From positions 248,001 to 312,000 of the forward strand of contig JAWZSP010000003.1 in NCBI GenBank assembly GCA_034401135.1: DNA of 64,000 nt, in the 5' to 3' direction. Below, one piece after another: positions 32,041-43,662 of the stretch. This stretch comes from Volutella citrinella (taxonomy: Eukaryota > Ascomycota > Sordariomycetes > Hypocreales > Nectriaceae). The notes under the pieces were generated by a model. It was not told where the DNA came from, ran no database searches, and was given only the letters and a program-made list of their open reading frames with translations. Positions within the stretch are counted from its first letter, which is position 1, and each line of letters starts with the position of its first letter. The position numbers and the translations under genes are program-made.

Positions 32041-33018
32041 ATGCCCTTTCCGAAGCTCCCCTTGGGCGCGGCTTACATCCATCTCCGCAATCCTCGCAAG
32101 CGCAATGCCCTCAGCCTAGCTGTGCTACAGGATCTCAAGAGCCAGCTGTTGCAGGCGCTGACATCGCCCTCGTCCGGCCAGCTCCGCATCTTGCCTCCCT
32201 TCCAGGCCAAAGTCCTTGACGAGCTGGAGCGGGCGGCGGATACCAATTCAGGCGACGAATGGTCAAAACATGCCTGGCTGGTTGATGCCTCGGAATGGAA
32301 GCGAGAGCGCCAGGGTCTGCCGAGTGTGCTGGTTCTACGCAGCGAGGGACCAGTCTTCTCGTCTGGCCACGACCTCAAGGAGCTCAAGCAAATGCGTTCT
32401 GCTGAAGTCAAGGAACTATTCGCTTTGTGCGCAGAGGTCATGTCGTTGATAAGGAGAAGCCCTGCTCTTGTCGTCTGCCCCATCCAAGGTCTTGCCTCGG
32501 CTGCTGGATTCCAGCTCGCCATGAACACCGATTACCCCATCGCTCACTCGACTACTGAGTTTTGCCTCCCGGGAGCTCGAATTGGGCTTCCGTGCACAAG
32601 TCCTTCAACGGCTGTGTCACGGAGGCTCCCACCTGGTCAGGCATACAGGCTTCTTGCGACTGCCGAGACAACCACTGCCGCTAATATCCCGGGAGCCGTT
32701 GACGTTGTTTGGGATGCCCCGAATAGCTCCTTGTCACCAGCAGAGGCTCTTGAGGAGCGGGTTGGCTCTGTCATCAGTCGACTCAACTCGCTATCCGCGC
32801 CAGCCCAGGCTATGGGGAAGTGGGCATATTGGACCCAGCTAAACATGGATAGTGCTGGCAGTACCACCGAAGGGTCAGCAAACGATGGCTACGACAATGT
32901 TCTAAGTTGGGCTGGGAGAGCGATGGCATTACATGCCAAGAATAGTGACGCCAAAGAAGGAATGGATGCCTTCTTGTCAAAAAGGGCTCCGACGTGGAAA
33001 AGCGGGAACGCGAGCTAG
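32041..33018 (+). CDS. enoyl-CoA hydratase/isomerase family protein, ECHDC3-like
   Basis: Single exon, 325 residues from the ATG at 32041; an in-frame ATG at 31966 would add 25 residues that could act as a mitochondrial leader. Crotonase-fold motifs: HLRNPRKRNALSLAVLQDL near the N-terminus, PVFSSGHDLKEL, and VVCPIQGLASAAGFQLAMNT forming the oxyanion hole, then STTEFCLPGARIGLPCTSPS. An insertion of about 45 residues (PFQAKVLDELERAADTN and following) enlarges the loop after the first strand. Canonical catalytic glutamates are not evident, as in ECHDC3, so catalysis may differ from a hydratase. Probably mitochondrial by homology. Divergent from the isocitrate-lyase family gene. Confidence 0.88.
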   Translation: MPFPKLPLGAAYIHLRNPRKRNALSLAVLQDLKSQLLQALTSPSSGQLRILPPFQAKVLDELERAADTNSGDEWSKHAWLVDASEWKRERQGLPSVLVLRSEGPVFSSGHDLKELKQMRSAEVKELFALCAEVMSLIRRSPALVVCPIQGLASAAGFQLAMNTDYPIAHSTTEFCLPGARIGLPCTSPSTAVSRRLPPGQAYRLLATAETTTAANIPGAVDVVWDAPNSSLSPAEALEERVGSVISRLNSLSAPAQAMGKWAYWTQLNMDSAGSTTEGSANDGYDNVLSWAGRAMALHAKNSDAKEGMDAFLSKRAPTWKSGNAS

Positions 33019-34195
33019 ACTTCGAATTAAAAATGATGTGCTATCTACTCTGGCTGAGATTGTAGCATTGGTGATGGAGACAGGCTGCCCAGCTTGCATC
33101 GGCCTTGTGCCCGATGTTGTACAAGTCCACAACTACCCTCGTAACCGTTCAACAAAGTAGCCAGTCGGAAGTCGACAGCGATAGACCCCGCACTGATGAT
33201 AGACACGATGTGGATGATGCTAGGTCTTTCACCTGCCGAAACCAGTCAGGTACATCACCCGCCGATCCCGCCCCAACAATGTGAGTATCTACCTACTAGT
33301 AGGTAGTCCGACACTAGAGCGAAAGATCAATCACCTGATTATGCTACAGTCCAAGCGCTTTCGCATCTGATGGGTGAGCAGGAAGCCGATAGAGTGACCG
33401 AAAATTGCCGTGGCAATCTTATTAGCCGTACAGGCCCGGTTAAAGAGGACATGATAATATTCAGCTAATGCCATTTTATGTTGAGTAGATGAGACAATAA
33501 AGGCTTTACGGCGTATATAGGGAAAACCAGCGTTAATGCCCGCCGCGTAGCGCCACTTATTGAGGAACAACCTGTAGACCGGATTTACCAGGAGTGCACA
33601 GCCCCAACCAGGGCATCAATCGTCAGTCAGTTCATGAAGGAAGATCAGCACCGCCACTCAATGAGGCCCTATAACCAGAGACCCCGGACCCCGCCGGTCT
33701 CGGATCGGGCGCATTCAGCACTGGGCCACTGGCGAGAAAATAGGGGCGCGCCGGCGGTTTGGTCGGCCGCGGCTGCGGCCCTCCTTCTGGCCGCAGTTCC
33801 CAACTCGCATCTGGTCGGCCTTCTAGAATCCATCGAAGTTGATTGGAGCGGACGTGAACACAGCCTCATTTTCTCATATTTGTAGGAGCGCGTTGTTTCG
33901 CCATTAGAATCCTTCGGCGGTTGCTTTTACAGGGAGCCAGTTCGTTAAAATCATACAATGTGTGTCATGGGTCAAATGACAACGACTAATATTCTCATAG
34001 TATCCCACGTGAGCGAGAAGCCGGTATGTTCGCACAGCCATCTTTCCGCCCGGCTTCACCGAGACCAATGTTATGGGCCAAGGGCCGGGCCAGTCCATGA
34101 CAACCAAGGCTCCAAGGGAACTCGGTATGCATCCTGACGACAAGTACAGTGTTGGATAGGATCTCAAGCCGCAAGGGATGGATGAGGCTGAAAAC
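33019..34195. other. gene-poor patch with possible relic frame and palindrome
   Basis: Contains an 18-base perfect palindrome at 33289-33306 and a minus-strand frame at 33331-33570 of 79 codons with protein-like content but no recognisable domain and a non-ATG-supported context. It could be a decayed gene or mobile-element fragment. No intact gene. Confidence 0.4.
33289..33306. repeat. 18-base perfect palindrome
   Basis: CTACCTACTAGTAGGTAG is identical to its reverse complement. It may be a binding site, a small cruciform-forming element or chance. Confidence 0.8.
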
Positions 34196-34202
34196 TATAA
34201 AG
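34196..34202 (+). promoter_or_regulatory. TATA box of the six-cysteine secreted protein gene
   Basis: TATAAAG lies 97 bases before the ATG at 34299, in line with a fungal core promoter and short leader. Confidence 0.5.
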
Positions 34203-34298
34203 ATGTCAAGTCCGCAAGGCTCGCTAGCTACCATTGAACAGCAATAAAGACACAGCGCACTCATCTTACACAACTACAATTTGCATCACGAGACGACT

Positions 34299-34830
34299 AT
34301 GAAGATCTCCCAGTTTCTCCTGGCCCTGATGCCCATCTCGGCACTTGCCATTGATATAAACGATAAAGCCATACCAAAGTGCCAGGGCCAGGGCAAAGGC
34401 AGTTGCCAATTCTTTACCCGGGGGCATTATCACAAAAACGGGGCTTGGGGTGGTTGTAAGTTGATAGATGGAGACAGGAATCCGAGAAACTTCTGGTGCT
34501 AACTCCTTTCAAGGGTCCAGTGTAACATGGGACCTAATCACCATCTACGACCATGACTGCAAGGTGATTTACAAAGATGGAGAAGACGGCATCCGCAACG
34601 AAGCTGCAGCGAAAGAATTTTGGGTCAAGGACCTCCGCAAGACGATTAAAGTTGGAGCACTCCCTTCGCACAAGGACAACAATGCTGTCACCTTCCAGGT
34701 CGGAGACGGAAAGTCCACCTCGTACGACCCATGGTGCCAAGGTGGCATCACACACTTTTATTCCACCACAAAAGGCATGATCTACAGGGAGAAGCGATGT
34801 ATCCAGAGTTTCCCTTGTAAATTGGTCTAA
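34299..34830 (+). CDS. small secreted six-cysteine protein
   Basis: Exons 34299-34455 and 34514-34830 give 157 residues. The signal peptide is MKISQFLLALMPISALA. The mature protein is about 140 residues with six cysteines (PKC, GSC, HDC, PWC, KRC, FPC). Spliced sequence gives GAWGGWSSVTWDLITIYDHD; without splicing the first frame ends after about 10 further codons. I recognise no family. Secretion, size and paired cysteines suggest an effector-like or cell-surface protein, as inference only. It stands alone in a gene-poor patch, consistent with accessory genes. Confidence 0.75.
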
Positions 34831-35644
34831 CCACGCAGCCTGAAGGAGTGAGTATAAGATCCAGCCCCTGACTGGTAACTGTGAAAGCGGTTCATAACTA
34901 ACAGTGATTACAGGGCTCGGCGCTATTGAGTCTCAGAAGAGTCAGCTGCTGAGTCGTGGACCATCTTCAATAATAAGGGTTGGGTGCTTATAGAGGGCGA
35001 GGTTGTTGCATTTCTATTTTTTTTCTTTGGCCCGGTCGTGATGCCTTGTTTCCCAGTGATTTTGCTTTATATTCAAGTCTCGATAACAATTGGTTCACTC
35101 GTCATGTATATTTTTTTCCCTTAGTACTACCTCTTAAGATACTGTCGTTCCTCACTAGCATAGCGACTCTTGGTTCCAAGTTGAAGTGTCTTCGCAGATG
35201 CGCGAACATCTGCAATTGCGCGAATCTAATCTTTATCGGATTCTATCTACTGGCAGAAACATGAAGCTTACCCGCGTACTCGTTCATGCCAGCAGCGAGT
35301 GGCATCCTATATCGGCTGTCCCAGCGACCCGCAAGCCTACATGCAGATCGGCGGATCAAGACCGTATATGGTTTGACCATGCTACGGTGATGGACGCCAA
35401 GGCTACGACCGGCTCATTGCCCACTTTCATTCTCCACTTTTGCTTGTCGGCCTCGTGATGATTTGCCGTCATGTAACAGGAAGGTGTGATCAAAGACGAC
35501 CGGAGAATCATTGCCCTCCGAGGGTGACGAGGGGACGTCGTGTCTCGGTGGAATTAAAAGCTGTCTCATCGTCCTCCCACACGACCCGCCCCCTCATCTA
35601 CACTGCGAGGAAACGGCTAGCTACTCCAACGCAACATACCCAGA
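34831..35644. other. intergenic, no gene seen
   Basis: AT-rich stretch with T-runs (for example near 35015-35030 and 35110-35120), followed by the M14 carboxypeptidase promoter. Frames are short and non-conserved in character. Confidence 0.5.
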
Positions 35645-37367
35645 ATGATTTGCAAACAGTCGAACGCTCTCCACTCCGCGGCTCTTGTTGCCGCTTGGGC
35701 TGTCGCGCAGGCTAGCGGGCTCCAGTACGGCGAGAACTGGAATCCGCTGTCAAAGGACTCGGACTTGGTGGCTGCAAACTTCCCCGACGTGAACATTACG
35801 CTGCTTTCTCCGGCATTTTTGTACCCCGATACTGTCCCGGAGCGATTTGCGAACGAAACGGAAGGGCCCACGGACGACAAAGACGTCGGCAGGTACCGTG
35901 GAACCAAGCTTGATGAACATCAGACTAATCCCTCCCAGAGTCCTTCATCCGGTCCTTGGCGTCACGCAATGAATGGATGTCCTACGAACCGGCCAAGTTT
36001 CTTTCAGAGGAGGGCCGCCCAATCAACTACGTACATCTCGCATTGCCACAGTCGAATAGAAAAGACAAGATTCGTGTCTATGTTCAGGGTGGCATCCATG
36101 GAAATGAACCAGCCGCTGACCAGGCGGTACTGGCTTTCTTGGGGAAGTTGGATGCCGACAAGGCGTGGGCAACTTCCTTGCTGGAGAAGATGGATATCAA
36201 GGTTCTGCCTCGGTACAACGTCGATGGCGTTGCGTATTTCCAAAGGCAGTTGGCCTGCAACCTCGATCCCAACCGCGAGCACATCAAGCTGATGCGCCAG
36301 CAATCGAGAGACATCAAACGGATAGTGAGCGAATGGAGCCCCCACATAGCTGTTGACTTGCGTGAGTCTCTCCCGTGCCGCATATTGGTTGTTTCAGGGC
36401 TAATACTCCTCTAGACGAGTTCACCGCATCCCGAGTCTATGGTGGCAATTATCGGCATGGCGCAGATGCCTTGATCTCTGGTGGCATTAACCTCAACATC
36501 CACCCCGAGATTCGGAAGCAGGTTCTCGAAGTCTTCATCCCTGCCATGGGAAAGCAGCTGGAGTCGCACGATCTTCGCTGGGAGCCCTACGTCACCGGTG
36601 ATACCAACAATACAAAGGGCTCCAAGATTGTCCTTGAAGAAGCCGTAACGGGGGCTCGCACAGGTCGGAATGCTGTTGGTTTAACGCAGGCCATCTCGTT
36701 CCTGCTGGAAACTCGCGGTATACGACTTGGCGACCAGCACTTCCAGCGTCGCGTGGCCACGGGTTTGATCATGCTGCAGACAATCTTGGAAACTGCAAGA
36801 GATCGTTCGAACGAGGTCAAGAAAGCCGTCGAGGATGCTTGGCAGGATTTTGCCAGCAGTGACGACGAAATCGTTGTTACCGACTCATACGTCCCCGAGA
36901 AGCGAACATTCACAATGATTGACATGGAGAATGGCACCGTTGTGCAGGCTCCCATCGACTTCATCCGGACGACCCCATCCGTTGCCAATCTGACAAGACC
37001 AAGGCCTGAGGGATATCTCATTCCTCGGTCTTGGTTTGACATAGCCGAGAGACTAGAAATCCTCGGACTGGAGGTTGAGAGATTGGACTACGAGTTTCGT
37101 GGCACTGTTGAGACGCTGACCATCGCGTCCTCTACCGCCGCACGAAAGCTCTATGAGGGACAGTTCCTGAATACAGTAACCACGAAAGCTTCCAGCAGAG
37201 AAATTGTTCTGCCTGTCGGGAGCTTTTACGTCAGCACTAGGCAGAAGAATGCAGCCCTGGCGTTCATTGCGCTGGAGCCTGAGAACGAGGACAGCTATAT
37301 TCATTTCAACATTGTGCCCTTGGCCGCTGGGGACGAGTACCCGATCTTTCGGATTCCAAGAAATTAG
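35645..37367 (+). CDS. secreted M14 zinc carboxypeptidase
   Basis: Modelled exons 35645-35884, 35941-36361 and 36415-37367 give 537 residues. An N-terminal signal peptide is likely (SAALVAAWAVAQASG). Zinc ligands: H133 and E136 in GGIHGNEPA and H221 in DLHEFTASRVYGG, restored exactly at the second splice junction. RYNVDGVAYFQR and LDPNREH match the substrate-binding region, and E319 in FLLETRGIRL is the expected catalytic glutamate. A C-terminal domain of about 190 residues follows. It should trim C-terminal residues from extracellular peptides. The first intron is uncertain: the strong-looking donor at 35893 breaks the frame, so a weaker GTCGGC donor at 35885 is used in this model. Confidence 0.88.
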
Positions 37368-37571
37368 TGTGGTTTTAGGTCTCAGAACACGAGATTACGA
37401 TGGAAACACCGGCACTATCCTAAAGAGGGGTTGATGCGTTAGAGGTTGCTGCCCACACGGTGATGTGTCTGTCTTGCTTCTCCATAGGACTTAGCACAGC
37501 CATCTATTCAAAAAGACAACGGGGACACAGAACTTCCGACACTATGCAAAAAACTTTCGTTCAATGCCCTA

Positions 37572-39872
37572 TCATCTACGAGTAATGTCCTGACGCCGTC
37601 TAACCTGGTTTCCAGCGTACATCCTTCCATTTACCGGGACTTCTACCTCTGTACTTGTAAAAGTACAGTGTCCAATGTCTACCTCACCGTTATTAGGTAT
37701 TGCTCCCCATTTAACAGGTCGTAAAACAGTCTTGTCATCTCCCGCGGGGTCATGACACGACGCCGAGATGGCGGCACTGCAACTACCAACTAGAGGCATA
37801 AAGGTCGAGAACTTGAACATCCGGAAGATGAAGAGGGAAAAGCATATAATTAGCCACACAATTATGATGATGAGTATTGCTAATGGCGAGTAGCCACATG
37901 TGACCATGTGCACCGGATCGTCCAGCTCGCCCCAGCGAGTCCATGAGGCAACGACTGTGAGAAAGATGCTCTGCGAGATCAACCAGTGCAGCAGACCAGA
38001 CAAGACAGCGCACGGAACCGAGATCTTGTAGGGCAGCTGCAGGAAGTACGTGGCTCGCTGCTTGCCTCGTGGGTTGGACACGCGCAAGCCCTTTGCCTGC
38101 TCGCCAAAGTGCGTCCACTCCTGGCCGAGGTAGATGGACGTCAGCACGCCATTGACCACGAAGAAGATGAAGGACAAGACAATCTGCGGGACATTTGCGA
38201 CGACTGCTGAGGCTAAAATCTGCTGGTTGGGGTTGGAGATGGTGTTTGGGGCCCAGGTCTCGCCGGTGATGATTACGGCGGCGTTGACTTTACCGAATCC
38301 GACGGAGAATGGGCTGATGCTGGCGCGGTCCCTCATCTTGACGATGCCGACGCAGTAAAAAGCAAAGACGGCGAGGAATGGGACGGTGATGATGGAGATG
38401 CAGCATACCCACCTGCTCCTGCTTACAGAGTCGGACCATCTGTGCGTCTTTTTTGAGGCCGGCAACGGCACCGGGGTTCCGTTTTGTGATTCCCTGCTGG
38501 GCCAAAGTCTGTCCCTAGTAACGCCTCGCTTTGAAAGGAGACACATGTTCTCTGTCGTGGAGTCTGGATTGCTGATGAAGGATTCGATGGCGTCGCCGAG
38601 TGTCAAGAGAGGCCGCCCCTTTAGGCTGAGGGCCACAAATAACATAATGACAAGCTTGATCAAGTTGGAAGCAAAGATGGCGTAGAGTATCGGCGGGCTG
38701 GAGTAGAGGGAGCATCTGGGCTCAACCTTTTCGCTATAACAGTACTTTGCTGTGTGCTCCCGTGTGAGCTGCCAATTCTTGGCAATGTTTTTGAAATTTT
38801 GACGTTGCTCATAGCAGTGGCCGTCGATTGGGTTCCATTCTTCACAGATCCTTGATCGCATTTATCTTAGCAGTTGTCACCCAGAGGTGCTTTATGGAGG
38901 CTCACCATTCATATGGGTTGTACGAGTCCACATTGACGCCGTCCTGGGGCTCATATGTGTACCCAAGTGCAAACGGGGTGTTGGTAGTGTTGGCCGACGT
39001 GATGATGACAGTCCGCCGGTCGGTGATGAGATCTTGGGCGTATGCATTCATGCAGGCTTCGTTTTCTAGATATTCAAAGTCGTACTGATGCTCCGAATAC
39101 GAGGGCCCATTCTTCCTATTGAGAATTGCTTCTCTCATGAGTCGCAGCTCTTCGGTCGAGTTGGCGGGGACTGAGGACTTTTTCAAATTCTGGACGGTGG
39201 GCATCTCCGAGGTGTTGGTCCAGAAATCCTCCGAGACTACATAGACGGTGTACTCGTTGAGTGAGAGGGACATGAAAAAGGCGGAATTGTATCTGGAGCG
39301 ACAAGTACCGTCAGTATCAAATGGCGCCTCGAGGAACTAATCGTGACCGCTCACAAGAGATGCAGTGGAATAGACGACACAGCGAGGAGAGACCACAGCA
39401 CTACTCGGTATGGTGCAATGCTTCGCAGATTCCTGATGCTAGAAACGCCAATGTCCAGCCATTTGCCCCGGTGATGGGCTTTCTGCAGTTCGTTTCGTGT
39501 GGGTGCTGTCAAGCACTGCATGCAATAGTTGCTGCCGCTGAGAAGTAGGGTGCTGATGGCGTTGACACCAGCATGTATCCATGTGTTATATGTAGAGACT
39601 GTGCCGCAGTTGGCAGTCGTCAGGATGGCAATATCGCTGCTGGCTTGTGAGGATGTCCAAGCTGCCAGGACGAGGTTGATGATGCAAGACAGGGCGGCTC
39701 CCAGGGAGAATAGGTACGCTCCACCACTCCAGTCGCGGCGCCATTTTGAAAACTTTGAGGGCGATTTTATCATGTCATGGTTGTCGTCGGACTGGTCCTG
39801 CAGGCCAAGAAGCTGGTCAGCTGCTGTTTTGCTTGCTGGCGCGTCAAGCGAGGATCGGAACGGAGACGCCAT
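37572..39872 (-). CDS. large multi-span membrane protein, DUF6536-like
   Basis: Exons 39872-39355, 39292-38906 and 38850-37572 give 727 residues. The N-terminal region contains WRRDWSGGAYLFSLGAALSC, TANCGTVSTYNTWIHAGVNA and STLLLSGSNYCMQCLTAPTR, the conserved opening of fungal DUF6536 proteins. Six to eight spans follow in the C-terminal half (ILYAIFASNLIKLVIMLFVA, WVCCISIITVPFLAVFAFYC, QIVLSFIFFVVNGVLTSIYL, HWLISQSIFLTVVASW, LAILIIIIVWLIICFSLFIF). A large extracellular segment with cysteines and NxS/T sites sits between spans 2 and 3. The function of the family is unknown. Start is the first ATG (MASPFRSSLDAPASK); the frame is open further upstream without an ATG. Confidence 0.87.
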
Positions 39873-41930
39873 GTCAGGCGTTGTTGCGCCGCAGGAAACC
39901 GACCAAGTGCTGCAGGAGACCGTGGCGCGGGAGCCACTGACTGTTATAGGTAGTAGCAGCTCGAGCGAGACTGCGGGGGGCAATGTTATGACGGCCAGGA
40001 CAGGGGACCGATGCCAAGAGCCCTGTAATGGGCACTAAAATTCTTTTCTCCCGCAGCTTGCCAGAGATCGCCCAGGGTCTCGACTCCCAAACCCCAGTCC
40101 AAGCGTGGTTTATGTCGGATTGCGGGCCAATGACGTTTGGAAATGACTAAATCCGTGTCATATCCCAGTCGCTTAAGCGAGGGCTAGGCTGGTGTGCGAA
40201 AAACAAAAGCTCACAAGCCACAAGATTATGCCTGCCGTGTGATGGCTTGGAGGGAATAGGCCGAAATATGACTAGGTGATAGGACTATTGAAGCCTCAAT
40301 CAACAACTGCAGTGCGATGATTGTGTATGCCAACCATGCCGCAACGTCTTGGGGAGGAGTTGACCATGGGCGTGTGGACGTGTCTCTGTTTTGTGCCACA
40401 TTCGTTAGGAGACTTGGCTTGCTGCACACCACTGTCTAATAGGCACTATATATATAAAGTATGAGCTCTCAATAGCCTCAATGCGTTTACCAGACGCTGT
40501 AAAACCGTAGGGCTGGAGCCTCGAGGCAGCTTTGTTTCGGGTTGGCCTTCCCGAAAGAGCAAGAATTCTCCAGCCCCGTCTTTTTTGATGGGGGCGGCCA
40601 TGGCACATTGTATGAGCAATTTGATGTCTGGTGGACCAATTACAACCAAGGATCTTCGTTTGCGCCCATGGACGGCTCCTTGCGCAAGACGATACACGGG
40701 AACCCTGTGCAAATGCCCATCCAGCAATGGCCACTCACATACATTTGGAAACGCTGGACTTTTTGATCAATGTTATGCCCAACGAGGACCCTTTTCCGTC
40801 GACGCGTTGTGGGCCGAGGCCGAGCTCAGATTAGACGGGAGTTGAATAACAAGATCGACCACGACTTGTGGGAGGTGGGGTATTTGACCTTGTTGAGACG
40901 ATCCAGTAGCTAGGCAATCTGCCTCTCCTCGGATGCCACCGCGCCACTCCTCCCAAGGACAAGACATGTGAGAGCTCCAGCCAGGCCTGCATAGACCAGA
41001 TGTCCCTCAGGAAGATGCCTTGCAGCCGGCCAAGAAGAGATTGCGTAGCAGTGTGGCGGAAGGATCCAAACATACGATGATGCCTGAAACTCATGATATC
41101 ACATCTGTCCCCAGCTCTAACACTGACAGCATAGCCTCGACTCTTATTTATCAGAGTCCGAAAACTCCGCACTTATAAAAGCACATGGCGGCCGAGACTG
41201 TTTCATCGTCACTCTGCCTGCATTGCCAAGGTGGCTCAGCCAGGCTGACCAACTGCAGACAAAACAGGCAGCCGTTTTAATTTATTTGCGTCCCAGACGT
41301 CACCGAAACTTTCTCTAAGCAGGACCAACTGACGAAAATCATGCACTCTTGCACCGCGTCGGAAGAATGCGGTGACGCCTCTCGCAGATTCTGTCCAAGT
41401 AGACTCGCCCGCTCGATTTTGAGGGGCGAATGGTTCCACTTCTCACTCGTCGACTGTCAGCAATGCCAACACTGCCGCGCAATAATTGGAAGGATCTACA
41501 GCTTAGGACAGTCTGAGCAGTGCGCAGTGAGGCGCTCTTCCCTCGCCTCGCCGCAGCAGCAGCCTATGGCTGGCCCCTTGTGACATGTAGATCCCTCCGC
41601 CACTGCCTCACCCCGGATTTTAATTGAAACGGCGACCCGACCGGCTCCGTCTGGCTCCCCGCGCAGACGTTGCGTCATTGGTTGGTGCACATAGTTCGGG
41701 CAACAAGGCACATGGACATGGCTCGCTGCGTGAGACAAGGCTCACTGGTGATGCTGCGCGGTACACTAGAGGGGTGTATCAGCGGTATATAGTCGATCCC
41801 GTGAAGAGAACTATCGAGCTCATCACATTGATTCCATGGCTACTTTCTGTGATATTGATTTCTTATTTGCACGTGTAGGTGACCCCACACGATCCAGGTT
41901 TGTCGCTATACTCCATCTAACCCGCGTGCG
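39873..41930. other. 2 kb intergenic region, no gene seen
   Basis: Between the divergently transcribed DUF6536-like gene and the glycosyltransferase gene. Several 60-110-codon frames overlap on both strands, none with a domain, signal peptide or good splice structure. Confidence 0.5.
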
Positions 41931-43604
41931 ATGCCCCTGCTTTGCCCTCCTAATGTGAAAGTCGCTCCGTCGAGCCTTCTGCCCAAAAGGCGGCATCATC
42001 TGTTGGCTTTTGCAGTATTCATACTCTTATTCTGGCTCCTGGTACGTGTCCTCCTAGTCCATATCAGAAACTATTCTGTCGTACGGTCCTGACCGTCATA
42101 GCTATTTAATTGTCGATTTATTCCCGCCACCGGCAATCTTTCAAGATGGCAAAGCCCCAGCCCCGCAAACGAGACGGACGAGATTCCAGCCGGTAGTCGA
42201 AAGCTCGTGCTCATTCTCCCCGTTGACAAACCGAGCACCGAACTCTGCAAGGTCATCAGCAGTGCCGTGGGCCTTGGCTATCCGGCCCCCGTCCTTGTCA
42301 ATTGGATGAAAGACTTCCATACCGAGAAAGATGGCATTGGCCCGTCGCAGATGGCCAAGGTGACCGGAACCTTGGGGTTTCTGGACTGGGCCATGAGCGA
42401 TGCCGCCCCAAAGGATGACAGGTTAGACCCAGATGATCTGATCCTGCTACTCGACGCCCACGATATTTGGCTACAACTACCACCAAGTGTTCTTCTTGAA
42501 CGATACTTTGAATCCAACGCAAGGGCAAACTCACGGGTGAGATACACACATGGAGTAGCCGCAAAAGACTGGGGGGCAAGGCAGTCCATCATCGTATCCG
42601 CGCAGAAAGGCTGCTTCGCGCCTCGGGACACCATTTCCAACCTACATTGCAATGATGTGCCCGAAAGCACGCTGCCAGAGGATATTTACGGGCTCCTCAC
42701 AGACAACTCGATTATGAAGTGGGGTTATAAGCGGCCGAGATGGGTCAACAGTGGCAGCTTCCTGGGCCCGGCAGGAGACATGCAGCGATATTTTCAGCGC
42801 GTGAGTGAGAAGATGGAAGGTTTCATAGAGGATCTAGGCCCTGACCAGGAGCTGGGCGGGGATCAAGGAATCTTTGCTGAGGTGTTTGGTGAGCAGCAGG
42901 TCTGGCGCAGTCACCTGGAGACGTGGCATGCCGCTGGCCACAACGCAATGAAGTATACGCGCGAGGCCTTGAATCGGATGCACCGTTTGTTTGAGTACCA
43001 CATCGGCCTCGACTATATGCAGGAGCTCTTCTACCCCACATGCTACTCGGAGCCTGATGGCGAGTTTGTCGCACTGGGAGACGTGGAGGCCGTGAGGAGG
43101 AAATCGCACCAACGCGGGGTGTCGCCAGCTCGCATCACTCGAGTTCCCGACGACATCGCCAAAGCCAGAAACCCAATCTCGGGGCTCAACGAGACTAGGC
43201 CCGGGTGGAGTGAGGAGTGGGACAATCAGCCCCTGTACGTGGACTTTTGGACGACGTCGATACCCGTGGCGCTTCACCACAATGCGTGGGAGCACGGCTT
43301 AAAGCAGCGGCTGGTGACATGGTGGGACAAGACGTGGTATTTTCCTCACCTACGAGAGCTCATGAAGTTGGCGATGGATAGGAGCGAGAGTGTTGCGCTG
43401 GTGACGCTGCCGGCAAGCAACGGAAGTCTCACGGTCAGGGCGTACGGTGAGAGGAGGGGGAGGAAGCCAATGGTCTTTTTACAGGGCAGAGATGGCGAGC
43501 AGGCACGACTCGAGGATGAAGGGTGGGATGCTGTCTGTCAAAGCAAGGAAGATCCGGGATATTGGTACGATGAGGTCTTTAGAGATGGCGGCGGGCCGTT
43601 GTGA
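41931..43604 (+). CDS. type II membrane glycosyltransferase, PLOD/procollagen-GT-like
   Basis: Exons 41931-42041 and 42102-43604 give 537 residues. The 37-codon first exon encodes a short cytosolic tail (PKRRHH) and one membrane span (LLAFAVFILLFWLLLF) joined in phase to the lumenal domain, giving a Golgi type II layout. The catalytic part has VLILPVDKPSTELCK at its start, DPDDLILLLDAHDIWLQLPP containing the metal-binding D-x-D-like DAHD motif, and KRPRWVNSGSFLGPAGDMQR plus DQELGGDQGIFAEV, arranged as in PLOD-type and procollagen galactosyltransferase-related GT domains. The acceptor is unknown; a role in protein or cell-wall glycosylation is inference. Without the first exon the protein would lack its anchor. 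Confidence 0.85.
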
Positions 43605-43662
43605 GTCCACTACTGATCTGATATCCCTACTTGATGGAGTTTTTTTATTATTGGCTCGAGTT

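Noticed and set aside
40542..40766. 74-codon frame with a plausible-looking protein sequence
   Set aside because: Starts at TTG, has no ATG or upstream exon that I can support, and competes with overlapping frames on both strands.
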